This document shows positions 53,271 to 64,000 of a stretch of 64,000 bases of DNA, piece by piece. The notes under the pieces are model-generated. The model did no database searches. It saw only the letters and a list, made by a program, of their open reading frames with translations, and was not told the DNA's origin. A program made the translations under genes and the position numbers. Position 1 is the stretch's first letter, and every line of letters starts with the position of its first letter. This DNA is from Trichopria drosophilae (lineage: Eukaryota; Arthropoda; Insecta; Hymenoptera; Diapriidae), in NCBI GenBank assembly GCA_030407085.1, contig CM059582.1, forward strand, positions 23,635,001 to 23,699,000. The letters run 5' to 3'.

Positions 53271-54714
53271 TTAAGTGTTCAACTTCGATGAACTGTCTTG
53301 CGAATTTAAACTGTTATTTGCAAAGTGCGATAGACGAAGCTGACGAACATTTTCCACATCAGGCGTCGGCGGTGCTGTCACGCATTCCAAACTAAGTTCG
53401 ATCGCTTCTCGCAATTGATTATCCTCGTCGTCTGGAGACCCCTGCTTCGAACTGTCAGTTTGCAAACTCAACGCTATCGCTTTCTCCAAATCCGAATCTT
53501 CACTATCCTCGTCACGACCCTCCACTTTAATCGGAACAATAAATTCCCTTGGTTTTTTCGACTCGATTATTTCCACTTCAGGCTGGACCCGAGATGTCGA
53601 AGGCACTTCAATTTCACCGAGAGCCAATGCAGCTTTTAATATTTCAATATCGTCATCCTCTGCTTTTGTACCTAACCTATAACCTTTCGACTGTTGTTTT
53701 TGCGGTTTTGTAACATTATTATGAGATTTCGTTTGCACCACAGGATTTTTCAATAATATATCATCTGCGAGACATCGAGGAAGATTTCCAATGACTATAA
53801 AAATGGAGTAACCTAACAAAAATAATGAAAATAAGTTTTTTTTCCCTTTACGAAATAAAAATTAAGTCACCAACCTTCTTTTTGTACTGTTGCCAAAAAT
53901 AAACCTAAATACGAATCGGTAATTAATTCTGGCCCACTCAACATCGAATTGAGGTTAAACCATTGTTTTCCTATCTTTCTGATGGTGAACCAATGTCCTT
54001 TACAATTGCATATATACGCATTCATTAACCTACAAATAATAAACTTTATACAACCATTCTGTAAGGAAGCTTCGACAGTACAGGTTATGTCTTACTAAAC
54101 TGCCTGAAAAATAGCAAACTTCCAGAAGGTTGCCGACTATTTTTCATACATCGACCGCTATTCAAAACCTACGAGGGATCTTTTTTTGCCACTTCGGCGA
54201 CATGTTCTTTGCTGTTGTATGGAATTAACTCCAAACCCCACACCTTTAAAGCGCTACTGATTACTTGAATCGAAAAGTATCCGCTATCGTCCATATTGCC
54301 GGATGGTTGCTAAAAGAATCCAAGTCAACAAAAAGTTCAAACTAAAATCATATTTATATCACCATTATAAAATTTCTATAATCCTCCGAGTCAACCCCTG
54401 ACTCTGCCATTCTTTTACGTTCTTCTTCGTCCAGAGAGACGGCAAGATCAGCAAGATCTACTGCATTGAAATACGATTCTTGCAAAAGCGCATTCAAACA
54501 GTGCTGAGCACATAAATATCCTTCTTGCTAAAAATATTCATAATAAACATTTTTATCCTGTTTTTTAAATGCGAGTCCTAATCGTTATAACTGAAAATCT
54601 ACTTTTGTTTATTTGGAATAAATAGGAAATGTTTACTTATAAATTTGAATGTTGTAACGAAAAATAAATGTCAATAAATAAACTTGGCACCTTCTCGTGA
54701 AAAATGCTTTCCAT
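53271..54714 (-). CDS. ATXN3: Ataxin-3 deubiquitinase (five coding exons)
   Basis: Josephin-family ubiquitin protease acting in protein quality control. Exons on the minus strand are 54691-54714, 54363-54527, 54173-54309, 53875-54029 and 53271-53812. GT-AG junctions and phases join to 1023 nt, 340 aa. The start MESIFHEK is the canonical ataxin-3 first exon. Josephin catalytic residues are present: Cys14 (GYLCAQHC), His near 121 (CKGHWFTIRK) and Asn in QWFNLNS. The PSGNMDDSGYFSIQVIS block is strongly conserved. Two ubiquitin-interacting motifs lie in the last exon (DSDLEKAIALSLQ and DNQLREAIELSLE). There is no polyglutamine tract, as expected outside vertebrates. The gene looks intact. Confidence 0.95.
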
Positions 54715-56425
54715 GATGAAAAATTTAGATTTAAACAGAAAGATTTAGTCTTGTAATAACTTCTTCCACAAACATTTAGTAAATCCTAATGTTTTTTTTT
54801 TCGAAACGAATTAATTGACTTCACGATATTAATTTAGTATTTCAACTCTGTTCCTAAAAACGAACTGCGTGCGCAAACGTGTAACACAGACAACATAACC
54901 TCTTTCGTGTGTATGTGCCCTTCTTTAAGTCTGTAATTTCCCTCAGAAAAATCGAGAACATTTCGAGATTCGAGTTTGCGACCAATTCCTCAGAAATCAC
55001 ACTGAGTTTGCGCAGTAGTGATCAACGATCATGGAATTTTCGAGCAGTCAGCTGATCGAAAGTGATTGTTAAAAAAATCCAACAGCTGACCTCGAGTGAT
55101 TCCTGTGATTTATTCATCAGCGTGGAAGGATTCGTGCAAAAAGGAGCAATTCGTAATATTTGCTCCTTTTCTAAGTGGCTCTTTTACAAATTGAACTGGA
55201 TCTTATTTTTCTCAAATCACTCGTAAGTTATATCAATTTCTAATTTTTTTTATCTTTCTTATGGGATTGCTAACAATGGACGACTTTCTTTGTTCTGAGT
55301 TAGATGAAACTTAGACTGTGATTGTCGACAATTGTTAGCAATATGCATCACTATTAAGTAATGTTGGTTGTAGCATTAATCCTTTCGCTTTTACAACATA
55401 TCTTAGGTCACTTTGGAAAACTTCAGCTGTAACTCACCTCTTGGCTTATGTATTTTTAGTTATAAGTGTGTACTATTGAGAACATTAGTTTTATATTTGA
55501 CAATAAAGATGTTAATAATATATGGGCAAATCTCCAGAACCTTTCAATTTTGAAGTCGACATTGCTTGATACATTCAGTAATAGATATTTATTCATGAAC
55601 AACACTTAAGCGAGTGCCAGTGCCTGTTATATTAAATAGTACTAAAATGTACGATTCGTTCTGAAACAAAAGAATCAAACAGTTGTAAAAATGCGAATAA
55701 CAATGTTGCAAAGTACATTTTTATCTCTTTTCTTTTCATTTCTTAACTCTTCCTTTTTTCGCATTTCTTGTTTTCTTCGTACATTTAATCATTTTAGTTC
55801 CTTCAAACGATCCATTTTGCTGGTTAATATTTTGAACTTATAACACGATGACAGTTCAGGTTATACATTTATCGATTTAGGGCAATGTTCATGTGAGTAA
55901 TTCTACAGAACCTTTAACTTTTCTCTTCTAAAGATCATCAAAAATTATTTTAGTGGCACACTAATGGAACATTTTTTTCTTGTTTCTGGGGCTCTTAAGG
56001 GATAAGAAACAGTTGGTGTTACTCGTTTTTGGACAAAATTTTTTTTTATATTGCACAAAATATGAAAAACTTGCGCTTTTTACAATAATTTCGAAATTTT
56101 AATAAAATTGTAGGTGGAATGAATTCTATAACATGATTTATCTTACTTCGAGAAGAGTCAATGACAAAAGTCAACAAATTCTTAATTTATATGACAATAA
56201 CTGGTGATGAAAAAAAGAATCTTGATGAACGTTGGGGAAAATATTGAGAAACAATTCATAATAGAAACATATATATTTTATTAAACAAAGATTAATATAT
56301 TTACATATTTCAAAACATTAATACGCAGATTTGATGAACATCATATTTTTCCAAAATTAATAATTAATCAACAATAATAATCACAACAATAATCAAAACT
56401 CTAAAGTCAAAATAGTTTATCATAA
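54715..56425. other. Upstream region of ataxin-3 and AT-rich intergenic DNA
   Basis: Promoter and 5' UTR of the minus-strand ataxin-3 gene should start here. A pair of AGCAGTCAGCTGATCGAA / CCAACAGCTGACCTCGAG words near 55040-55095 is self-complementary. No other gene recognised. Confidence 0.4.
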
Positions 56426-56720
56426 TTATTTTGTTGGTCTTTTAGTTTTAGGTTTTTTAAGTCTTATCTTATTAACATCACTTAAACACCATCCATTTGT
56501 TGTCAAGGAATAATGACGACAAGGAGGTTTTTTTAAACATGCATGACAAGATAAAGAATTTAAGAAAAGCGTTCCAGAATCTGTTTTATTCCAGATCACT
56601 TGCATAATTTTATTTGAATGCGGTGCTGATTTTATATTAGGATTAATCAATTTATCGATTTCTTCTATATCATTTCTAGTTATAACGAATACATGTACTT
56701 TACTATCCGGTGACCGACTA
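56426..56720 (-). CDS. Unidentified Cys/His-rich ORF, possible terminal exon
   Basis: The frame is open beyond the ATG at 56650 upward to about 56720, where an AG (GATTAG) preceded by a long pyrimidine run could be a splice acceptor. The protein includes VHVFVITRNDIEEIDKL, then IMQVIWNKTDSGTLFLNSLS, CHACLKKPPCRHY, and a basic tail (KKPKTKRPTK). I recall similar Cys/His blocks in transposon-derived insect proteins but cannot name a family. The coding look (no low-complexity, coherent polar pattern) is better than neighbouring frames. Confidence 0.4.
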
Positions 56721-58518
56721 ATCGTAAAAATAATTAATAATTAAAAAAAATGTGAAGTGTCAATATTACGATGTAGGATATCCAACAGCAACTTAAACAT
56801 GTGATGGGAACTTCAGAAATACTATAAGGAAGAAATTACATCCTAGTTGATCCCCGTAATAAACGTCCTTTAAGTGTGCCATTTGAAAATGTTGCTGTTT
56901 CGAAGTCACAAAGTAAGCTTTTGAAGCACACGTATGTTGGACATCTCATTTTGTAGGGCTTTTCATGTAGAATGAATATGTGAAATTAAAAATTGAAATA
57001 AGAAAAAGTTATTTTTTCTATAATGAAAAAAGCAAGAAATTTTCGAATTTCTAATAATCGGTGTTACGCTCACATTTTAGGCTGTAGAATTTTTTTAAAG
57101 ATAGGCACACTATGGGACCGCTTTCTATTTGAAACAATATAATTATGCGGAGATTCTCTGAAATTTACAGAGCGATTCGACTAAAGTTATTTTTTTTAGA
57201 GCAATATCAAAATAAAAATGTTGGATTGTACGCTCTAAAATTTGGAAAAATCGTACTTTAAGCTCGTTTATCTGCATTACAATGCTTAATAGTCTGACAA
57301 AACGTACAAGGACTAGTTTCGTAATATATTATACGACAAGAATCTCGATTTTGTTTTAGTGATATCCATTTGCATCCATGATATATCGTCACGTACGGTA
57401 AAAGTTAAAAGTACTGTAGAATTACTCATATAGAATGTCAAAATTCAGGACAGTTACATTGCGAATTTTTATAAATAAAAGTGTAAATATCAACATGGTT
57501 GAGAAGCACAAGCACCTATGTCTCAATAACACATTTATGTCTTTTGAAAATGTTATTTTTCGAATTTTTTATTTTTTGAACAAAGCAGACTCGATTGTGG
57601 AGGCAACATTGTATTTGTTCGCAAGTAATTTTGGTATTATAAATTCGAAAAGATGAATGAAAAGGGATTCTAATCTTTCTAGGCTTTCGATGCACTGAAA
57701 TAATACTTTGCTGTGCATTAAAAAAAACATTGTTTTATTCTTTCATTGTGCGATTTACCTTATCATGGAGCATTTCGGATGCGACAAGAAAACTTGACTA
57801 CATGTTTTCGGTTATTACAGATCATTTACTATAAAGGGTATGTAATTAACAAACATAACATTGAATTCTTCAAACCTTCATGAACAATATATTTCAATAC
57901 GAAAGTAATGTAGTGTTTGTAAAAATAATGTTTACTAAACGGAAGAAAAATGTGGAAATTACATTCGACAGAGGCAACATTTTAACAAGTTTTTTATGCG
58001 CTGTAATGAGTTTCTATGATGGAACTTAATAAAAATATATGGACGATATACTTTAAGGATTACTTTGATATATATCGTACTTTAAAATTCATATTACTTT
58101 GTCTAAATGATAAAATGCAAATAACACTAAATCTAAAGGTTCTGGAGATTTGCCCATATATTACGGTGTCTGTTAAGTCAAGTCGAGAATTTTTAAGCGT
58201 AGTTTGAGCTCTTAATATCAAAATTAACCCATGCCTGTAGAGGCCTGAAGTTTTATATTGTGTTTACATAAGAAAATTAATTTTTTTTCCATCAATTTTC
58301 TAAAATAACATAAAAAAATCTGAACTTTTGCATTCCACTTCCCAAATGGTTTCTAAACTCTCTCAACAAATTTCAAGCTATAGTGAAAATAAATCATGGC
58401 TAGTGTGAAATCTGGTTTCAACGTTGAAAAATGATGAAAAAGATAAATAATGTCAGCCCCAATTGTTAATTCAATATTAAAGACATTAAAATATTATGTG
58501 ACAAAGATATGGATCATT
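56721..58518. other. AT-rich intergenic DNA
   Basis: No gene or clear repeat structure recognised. Confidence 0.35.
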
Positions 58519-59775
58519 CATGGTGGCCACCGTCAGGGAAAACCAGGAAATCAGGGAAATGTCAGGGAATTTCAAAATTGGTCAGGGAATCAGGGAAAAG
58601 TCAGGGAATTTCAAAATTGGTCAGGGAAAAAGTAAATTGTAGACAAATCTTTAAAAAGTGAAAAACATTATTTAACAAAAAATCGCACAATTTCATATTC
58701 AGAAAAATGCTTTATTTTATCGTGTTTCGCATAAAATTCTTTTAAATGATTTTAAATGCTTTCTCACAAATTTAAACAAATATTGACGTTTTTTATCAAT
58801 AACATATTTCAGTTTTGAACATTTTCGACAGATTTCACCAAAAACCAACAATTTTGAGAAAAAAAATAATCTTAAATAAAATATATTTGTGGTACGGCTC
58901 AGTTTTAAACGTTCTGGTACATTGCAACAAAAATAAACACGTTTAACAATAACACATTTCGGTATTGAATATATTCTAACAGATTTGAATAAAATTTAAT
59001 AGTTTAACAAAAATAAATGCAAACAATTTTATATTTAAAGATATTTATCTTTCTATAAAGATACTTTACAGAATATTTCAAAAATATTTGCCATACTAAT
59101 TCTCTATTTAAACAAATATTTGTATAAATAAAACCTTTTGAAAATGATAGAAAACTTTCATACATTTTTTTAAATCTTCAAAAATCTTTGAAATTGCATA
59201 AAAAGTCTAAAAATCGTAGAAAAATTGTTAAAATGTTGAAAACAGCACAAAACTCCCAAATTTTGAGAATATTAATTTGTTTAAATGATTATTTTACCAT
59301 TTCTATTTTAAGTAGTTGATATTTGTCCAATAGTGTTTGAAAAATATAAAATTTATGGCAATTTTTTGTTATTGTCAACATTCGTAAGAATTTTGACAAT
59401 ACTTTGAATATACTGTCCAAAATCGCCTAAATTCTAAAATTTATCAACATTTATAATTATTGTCTAACCTATTACCACAGAACTTGACATTTTATAACAA
59501 ATTTTGACAAAGAACCCCCAACAAATTTTCTACTATTATTTTGAATTAAACACGAAAAAATCCGCAGGAACATGAGTTTTTTTTCTGGATTTTTATAGAT
59601 AATATGTTTTAGAATATACTACTCGTTGTTGATTGAAAAAATAAAGAGTTTATTGGAAATGTGTAGCTGTTTTTAAAACATTTTTATCCGTATTGTTTAT
59701 TTTTAATAGATATCATTAAAATATTGGTCAGGGAAAACTCAGGGAATTTTTTTCCGAGAAAAAAGCGGCCACCAT
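58519..59775. mobile_element. TIR repeat beginning CATGGTGGCCACCGTCAGGG
   Basis: Ends CATGGTGGCC (58519) and GGCCACCATG (59766-59775) are inverted. Both ends carry tandem TCAGGGAAA/TCAGGGAATTT words (58535-58630 and 59727-59750). The interior of about 1.1 kb is AT-rich without an ORF. Non-autonomous element of unknown superfamily. Confidence 0.5.
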
Positions 59776-60534
59776 GTCATTTCATCACATCTGGGTCTAT
59801 GAACCTTTTCGATAGATTTGGAATTCGCAAAGAATTATTGATTCTTCTTTTTGAAACGAAAATACTGATTTTAAACACGGTTTACAAATTGTTTCAAAGC
59901 ACAAAGTAATCAATGATTGTGTAGAAAGGACAGTAAGTTTGATTGAACAGTAAAACAATATACTCATACGGAATGAGGACCAGAAACAATATAAACTCCA
60001 GGTCATCACCGAATTCCATAAAAAATATCCTTGCACACAAAAGTCAATAGTTTCTCGTAACTTTTAACTTAGTACATTTGTCTAATATTTTTTGTAATAT
60101 TCGTAAACTAATAAAATTATGCAGATAGTGTTGTAAGTACTCCAAGTATATATTTAATTTCCATAAACTCAAAAAGTGGAGGTACTCTTTTGTTAGATTA
60201 ACTATTCTCAAAGATTCATTTAAGTTACATCCTTTTGTTATGTTACATCCAGTATAATGCATGCTTGTTCATGTAACGATTTTGTCATTCAAATTCAAGT
60301 AGGTAAAGGTTAATATAAATGTATAATCTATAATTCTTGGTACTCGAGGTGTTTGATTTACGCGTTTAAACGAAAAACATAATTGAAAAATTACCTTTCA
60401 TTTCTACAAAATCAAAGAGGAACTCAGAAAACAATACATTAATTTTTTAAAACAATATGTGGCACCTATTAGCTACTCCAGATTTCACGCTAACCAAGAT
60501 GTTCGACTTGACAAAAACTTGTTAAATTTCTAGG
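59776..60534. other. Intergenic DNA
   Basis: No gene recognised. Confidence 0.3.
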
Positions 60535-60967
60535 CTGAGTTAGCCTGCAGCGTGACCTGGACTCGATTTTTGAGTGGTCAGGTACAAACCGTTTCCTTTT
60601 GAACATTAAAAAAAGCAAATTTATATCTTATTGCCGTAAAACATCACCTCTCAATTTTAAAGATTTGGGTTCCATCGTATGTCTTTACTAGGCGCATACC
60701 AATCATAACTTAAGGCGCTACTATCTGGCATCCTTTTTATACTAAGTATGTATATCAGATCGAAAAAGTCCAGTTTAAGTTTTTACGATATTTGTCTTAT
60801 AAAACTGGTTCCCGATGAGATTTTTTTAACATAACTACTTCAATGTGGCAATTAAATTCAATTTACCTTTGATAGCATCTATTTTCCAAGAGATTGATAT
60901 GATTTTTGGTTCAGAATCAATATTTTGCAAGTTACTGCAAACTGTAGTTTTATATCAATTAAGAAAT
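60535..60967 (+). pseudogene. Jockey-like RT fossil, C-terminal part
   Basis: The plus frame gives LQRDLDSIFEWSGTNRFLL, then NIKKSKFISYCRKTSP, and in another frame FKFLRYLSYKTG. These are the post-YADD and thumb blocks of Jockey-type RTs. Stops and shifts separate them. The relic stops at the TTAA-flanked element. Confidence 0.65.
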
Positions 60968-60971
60968 TTAA

Positions 60972-61654
60972 CCTTTAGACTGCCGGTAATTTTTCCCACA
61001 AATTAACGTTTTTTTTTTTGTGAAAATTACTCTTCCTACACAATAAATTCGGAAAATGCGAAGGGCTGTAAAGCCATGGCACAACAAATGACATTTTGCA
61101 AAATTCATCCAAATCGCTTAAAACTCGTTACGCAGGGGTTTTTGTGGTCTCTGAAAATGAATATGAAATTCAAAATTCAAAATTCAAAATGGCGGATCCA
61201 ATATGGCGGACGCATTTTGAAAAATTGATCCAAATCGTTTGAAACCTGTTACTCGGGGGTTTGTGGGATCTCTGACAACGAATATGAAATTCAAAATTCA
61301 AAATTCAAAATGGCGGATCCAATATGGCGGACGACATTTGGAAAAATCGATCCAAATCGTTTGAAACCTGTTACTCGGGGATTTTTGGGGTATCTGAATT
61401 CAAATATGGGGACAAAAAATCAAAATTTCGAATTCAATATGGCAGAATACTTTCTGAAGCTTTGATCTATTCATTTTGCAATTGTACACTTTCCTTTTGC
61501 ATTACCCAGGGCTAACGACGTGGTCGTAGAAAGTTATGTAGCCCCTTTTTTTTAATTTTTTATAATTTTTTAAAAATTGTTTAATTATAAGTTTTGATTT
61601 CTTTTTAATTAGTTTTTAGTGGCCAGTATAGTGGCCACCCCGGCAGTCTAAAGG
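60972..61654. mobile_element. TTAA-flanked MITE with CCTTTAGACTGCCGG ends
   Basis: TTAA at 60968-60971 and 61655-61658; the ends CCTTTAGACTGCCGG and CCGGCAGTCTAAAGG are perfect inverted copies. The interior has three GGATCC-type minisatellite units (61170-61440) and a tail resembling 5600-5680. PiggyBac-like by target. Confidence 0.75.
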
Positions 61655-61740
61655 TTAATACTTATTTGAAAAATGTTAAGCACTTTTATAACGTAACCAA
61701 ATGTTTCAATTTGGTTCCCTGTTATTTCAGAAGATACAAA

Positions 61741-62372
61741 ATGTCTAATCCTGCTGATCGCCTGAGATATCTCCAAGATAGCAGCAGTGACACAGAAACA
61801 GACTGCAAGGAGACAGATGGCCGCCTACGACATCGATCATATAAGAATAGGCTAAGGTAAGGAATATTATATTTTAAATATTACAAAATAGGTAAGTACC
61901 AGCAGCATATGTTATGGTACTTTATGACTTTGACGTCCATCTATAAGGCGATGCAGACGATCGGTACTTGTAGCTGATTTCGGTAAGGAAACTGCCGCTG
62001 TAGCTAAAAGCTACTTTGAATAACTGAAGTTAGAGCTTTTTTAATTTCCATTTTTGATTTTTCATGTTTTAAGTTATACCATTGCTGTGCTTGTTGTTTA
62101 CATACAATTTATGTTATAAACACCATTTATTGTGGAATGCTTCATACTTTTATTATTAAACGATATAGTTTTTGCATGATAACTAACGTTTTAAACAAAC
62201 ATTAATTTGTGAATTGTTATTGAAAAATATACTAGTTTTGTTTATTCATTTTTTTTTTAATTTTAACAGATTAAACCAAGTTTTATGCACAATACAAGAT
62301 AGTTCCCCTGAAATCACACAAACAATTATAGAAATTGAAGTCATGCGTGAGCTCGTTTTTCCAGGAGATTGA
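61741..62372 (+). CDS. Two-exon small protein, unrecognised
   Basis: Exon 1 61741-61856 starts with ATG 10 nt after a good acceptor (TTATTTCAG at 61722-61730) and ends at GTAAGG. Exon 2 62270-62372 follows TTTTAACAG. Phases join to 219 nt, 72 aa. The protein has SNPADRLRYLQDSSSDTETD, a basic middle (RLRHRSYKNRLRLNQ) and an acidic/hydrophobic end (QTIIEIEVMRELVFPGD). A further donor (TTTTCAG|GTAAAC) follows the stop at 62386, so there may be alternative exons or a spliced 3' UTR. No domain recognised. Splice-site quality is the main evidence. Confidence 0.45.
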
Positions 62373-62386
62373 TTTAGATTTTCAGG

Positions 62387-62629
62387 TAAACATTCCATAG
62401 AAGTATATAGAGTTTACATGTAGAACAATTCACCTGTTATTTTTTTAGTGTCACTGTGTGTTTTTAAATTTCATTACATTATGTTCGTGTAATACTACAT
62501 TCATTTTTTTAGGCACTAAATTTTAAAATTATTATTTTCTTGTATGTATAGTGTGATGCTAATTTTATTCATATTTGCTAACTACTATGTCGTGATTTCT
62601 AGATTACTCAACATCCAACACGAAAATAT
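62387..62629. other. Non-coding AT-rich DNA downstream of the small gene
   Basis: No gene recognised; probably intron or flank of the preceding gene. Confidence 0.3.
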
Positions 62630-62810
62630 TTTTTTTTTATTTATTATTTAATGGGGAATCGCCCTTGATGTCGGTCATGAGTCAATTTCCGCCAGATAAA
62701 CAATATTTTCGAAACGTAAACAAACAATGTGGCGCGTCTTACTAACAGCGAGCTGCTGCTCGAAAACGAAATCGAAAAATTGATCACCGTCTGGGATCGC
62801 AGCCACGAAT
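62630..62810 (-). repeat. tRNA-derived SINE (copy 2, truncated)
   Basis: Shares GAATCGCCCTT, GTCATGAGTC, CAGATAAACAATA and CAGCGAGCTGCTGCT with the copy at 23065-23425, in the same order. The tRNA-like head is mostly lost (GGGATCGCAGCC instead of a clear B box). Confidence 0.65.
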
Positions 62811-63199
62811 TTATACTTATATTAATCGCTTTAAGGTCACATTCATAATTGCATAATTTCACATAATTTAAATTTATTTTGAATGCGTGCGGGAAGTAAG
62901 AAATCATCAGGTGCGCTTTACTGAGTAGAAATGTTTTATAAAATCTGTTTACAATATATCCCCACTTGTCGTTTTAAAAAAATATCGTAATATAACACGA
63001 GGAAAAATATAAATCTCCGACGATTTCAATAATAGTGTCAATAAATATTTAAAATGAGATAGATAAATAATACCGAATATTTACTTCAATGTGATTAATA
63101 TATTTAAAACGATTGAGAAAAAAATCATAAAACTTTGAATAGAATAAAATTTCATAATCATTCTTTTGAATAGAACTCTGTCTTGGAAACATTTTAGTT

Positions 63200-63825
63200 G
63201 GAAAAGTCAGATTATCGGAAATTGTACTTGTCAATAATTTTATTAACGAAATTTCTATCACTAAGGATGACATTTTACTCGCAGTGAGCCAGCTTGATTC
63301 TGGATTCTCGTGTGCCCCGGATTTAGTACCACCAATTCTGGTCAAAAAATGTATATCTGCCCTATTAGATCCTATTTTATTATTGTTCAAAAACTATCTA
63401 CGTTCAAGTATATTTTTGCCTGGAAAACATCTTTTGTTACACCGATTTTTAAATCTGGCGATAGACACGATATTTCGAATTACAGACCCATATCAATTAC
63501 ATGTACAATTCCGAAACTGTTTGATGCTATTACCGATAAACTTTACGATATTTTTTATAATATTGTTTCTTCTACTCAACGTGGTTTTGTTAGATCTACA
63601 GTTTCGAATCTAATGTTGTTGCTCACATCTTTCGTAAATGATTCGGTTGAGGATGGCTTTCAGGTTGATTCCATTTATGTCAACGTTGCAAAAACTTTTG
63701 ATACCATAAACCACTCGTTACTTACAAGAAAGCTCTAAAATCTTGGTTTATCAGGCAGTCTATTAAATGGGATTAACTCTTTTTTGACTGAGCGTAATCG
63801 AATTATCCGCGTAAAAGAATTCTGA
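63200..63825 (+). pseudogene. Jockey-like RT fossil, N-terminal RT blocks
   Basis: Successive frames: ITKDDILLAVSQLDSGFS and VPPILVKKCI (63250-63360); then after a shift KTSFVTPIFKSGDRHDISNY, RPISITC, TQRGFVRSTVSN, FQVDSIYVNVAKTFDTINHS; then after a stop at 63736-63738 NLGLSGSLLNGINSFLTER. The order is canonical for Jockey ORF2 RT. At least one shift and one stop disable it. Same family as the fossil split by the errantivirus. Confidence 0.75.
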
Positions 63826-64000
63826 AAATTATTCAGAATGATTGAAAAGTATTCATTTTTGAACTTTGAATTCTATTTGTTGACCTTCGTGAATACTTCT
63901 CTATTGTCAATCGTTCTAAATCCTCTTCCAAGAATTGAATTAGCTTGTTTTTTAACGCTTCTCAATAATTTTGGACAAAATTTACAGAGCCAATACTTTA
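63826..64000. other. Window edge, no feature seen
   Basis: Non-coding AT-rich sequence; the fossil may continue in decayed form beyond the window. Confidence 0.3.

Noticed and set aside
63049..63390. Minus-strand 113-codon ORF
   Set aside because: Shadow of the plus-strand Jockey RT fossil.

Overview
This is an AT-rich eukaryotic, almost certainly insect, window. Three conserved intron-bearing host genes are readable, all on the minus strand: phosphatidylserine decarboxylase (13.8-15.9 kb), ribosomal protein S7 (21.4-22.9 kb) and ataxin-3 (53.3-54.7 kb). A two-exon small-protein candidate lies on the plus strand at 61.7-62.4 kb. The arthropod-type initiator (TCAGTT), the tRNA-derived SINEs, Jockey/R1/R4-like non-LTR relics and TTAA- or TA-flanked MITEs all fit an insect. 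The order cannot be fixed from this sequence alone.

The dominant object is a complete, apparently young endogenous errantivirus (Ty3/gypsy with an envelope gene) at 26032-40824 on the minus strand. It has two nearly identical 2.06-kb LTRs, a 4-bp target-site duplication (ATTG), a tRNA-Ser primer-binding site and a polypurine tract. Gag has nine CCHC knuckles. Pol is joined by a textbook -1 frameshift signal (GGGAAAC plus an 8-bp hairpin). An extra 299-codon ORF ends in a zinc ribbon and is followed directly by A24. The envelope gene resembles chuvirus/gB-type class III glycoproteins rather than the usual baculovirus-F type. The transcribed part of each LTR holds eleven starts of a 53-bp repeat; almost every unit encodes the same 15-codon upstream ORF. 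A 103-codon ORF follows. The element sits inside an older Jockey-like reverse-transcriptase fossil, whose reading frame resumes across the insertion when one target copy is removed.

A second LTR element (44280-50252, minus) has 442-bp LTRs, a tRNA-Phe-type primer site and a polypurine tract, but about 5 kb of interior without gag or pol. It looks like a recently moved non-autonomous (LARD-like) element.

Layout: 1-5967 AT-rich with no gene seen; 5968-8410 MITEs; 9475-12400 R4/Dong-like relic; 13762-15926 PISD with a TTAA element in its last intron; 16377-20850 MITEs, a duplicated block and AT-rich arrays; 21437-22915 RpS7; 23065-25030 SINE and a minisatellite; 25590-40965 Jockey relic split by the errantivirus; 41290-42350 R1-like relic; 42942-43760 inverted-repeat element; 44280-50252 LARD; 50469-52886 MITEs; 53271-54714 ataxin-3; 56426-56720 unidentified Cys-rich ORF; 58519-59775 TIR repeat; 60535-64000 Jockey relics, a TTAA element, the small gene and a SINE. 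Apart from the host genes, most of the window is transposon-derived.
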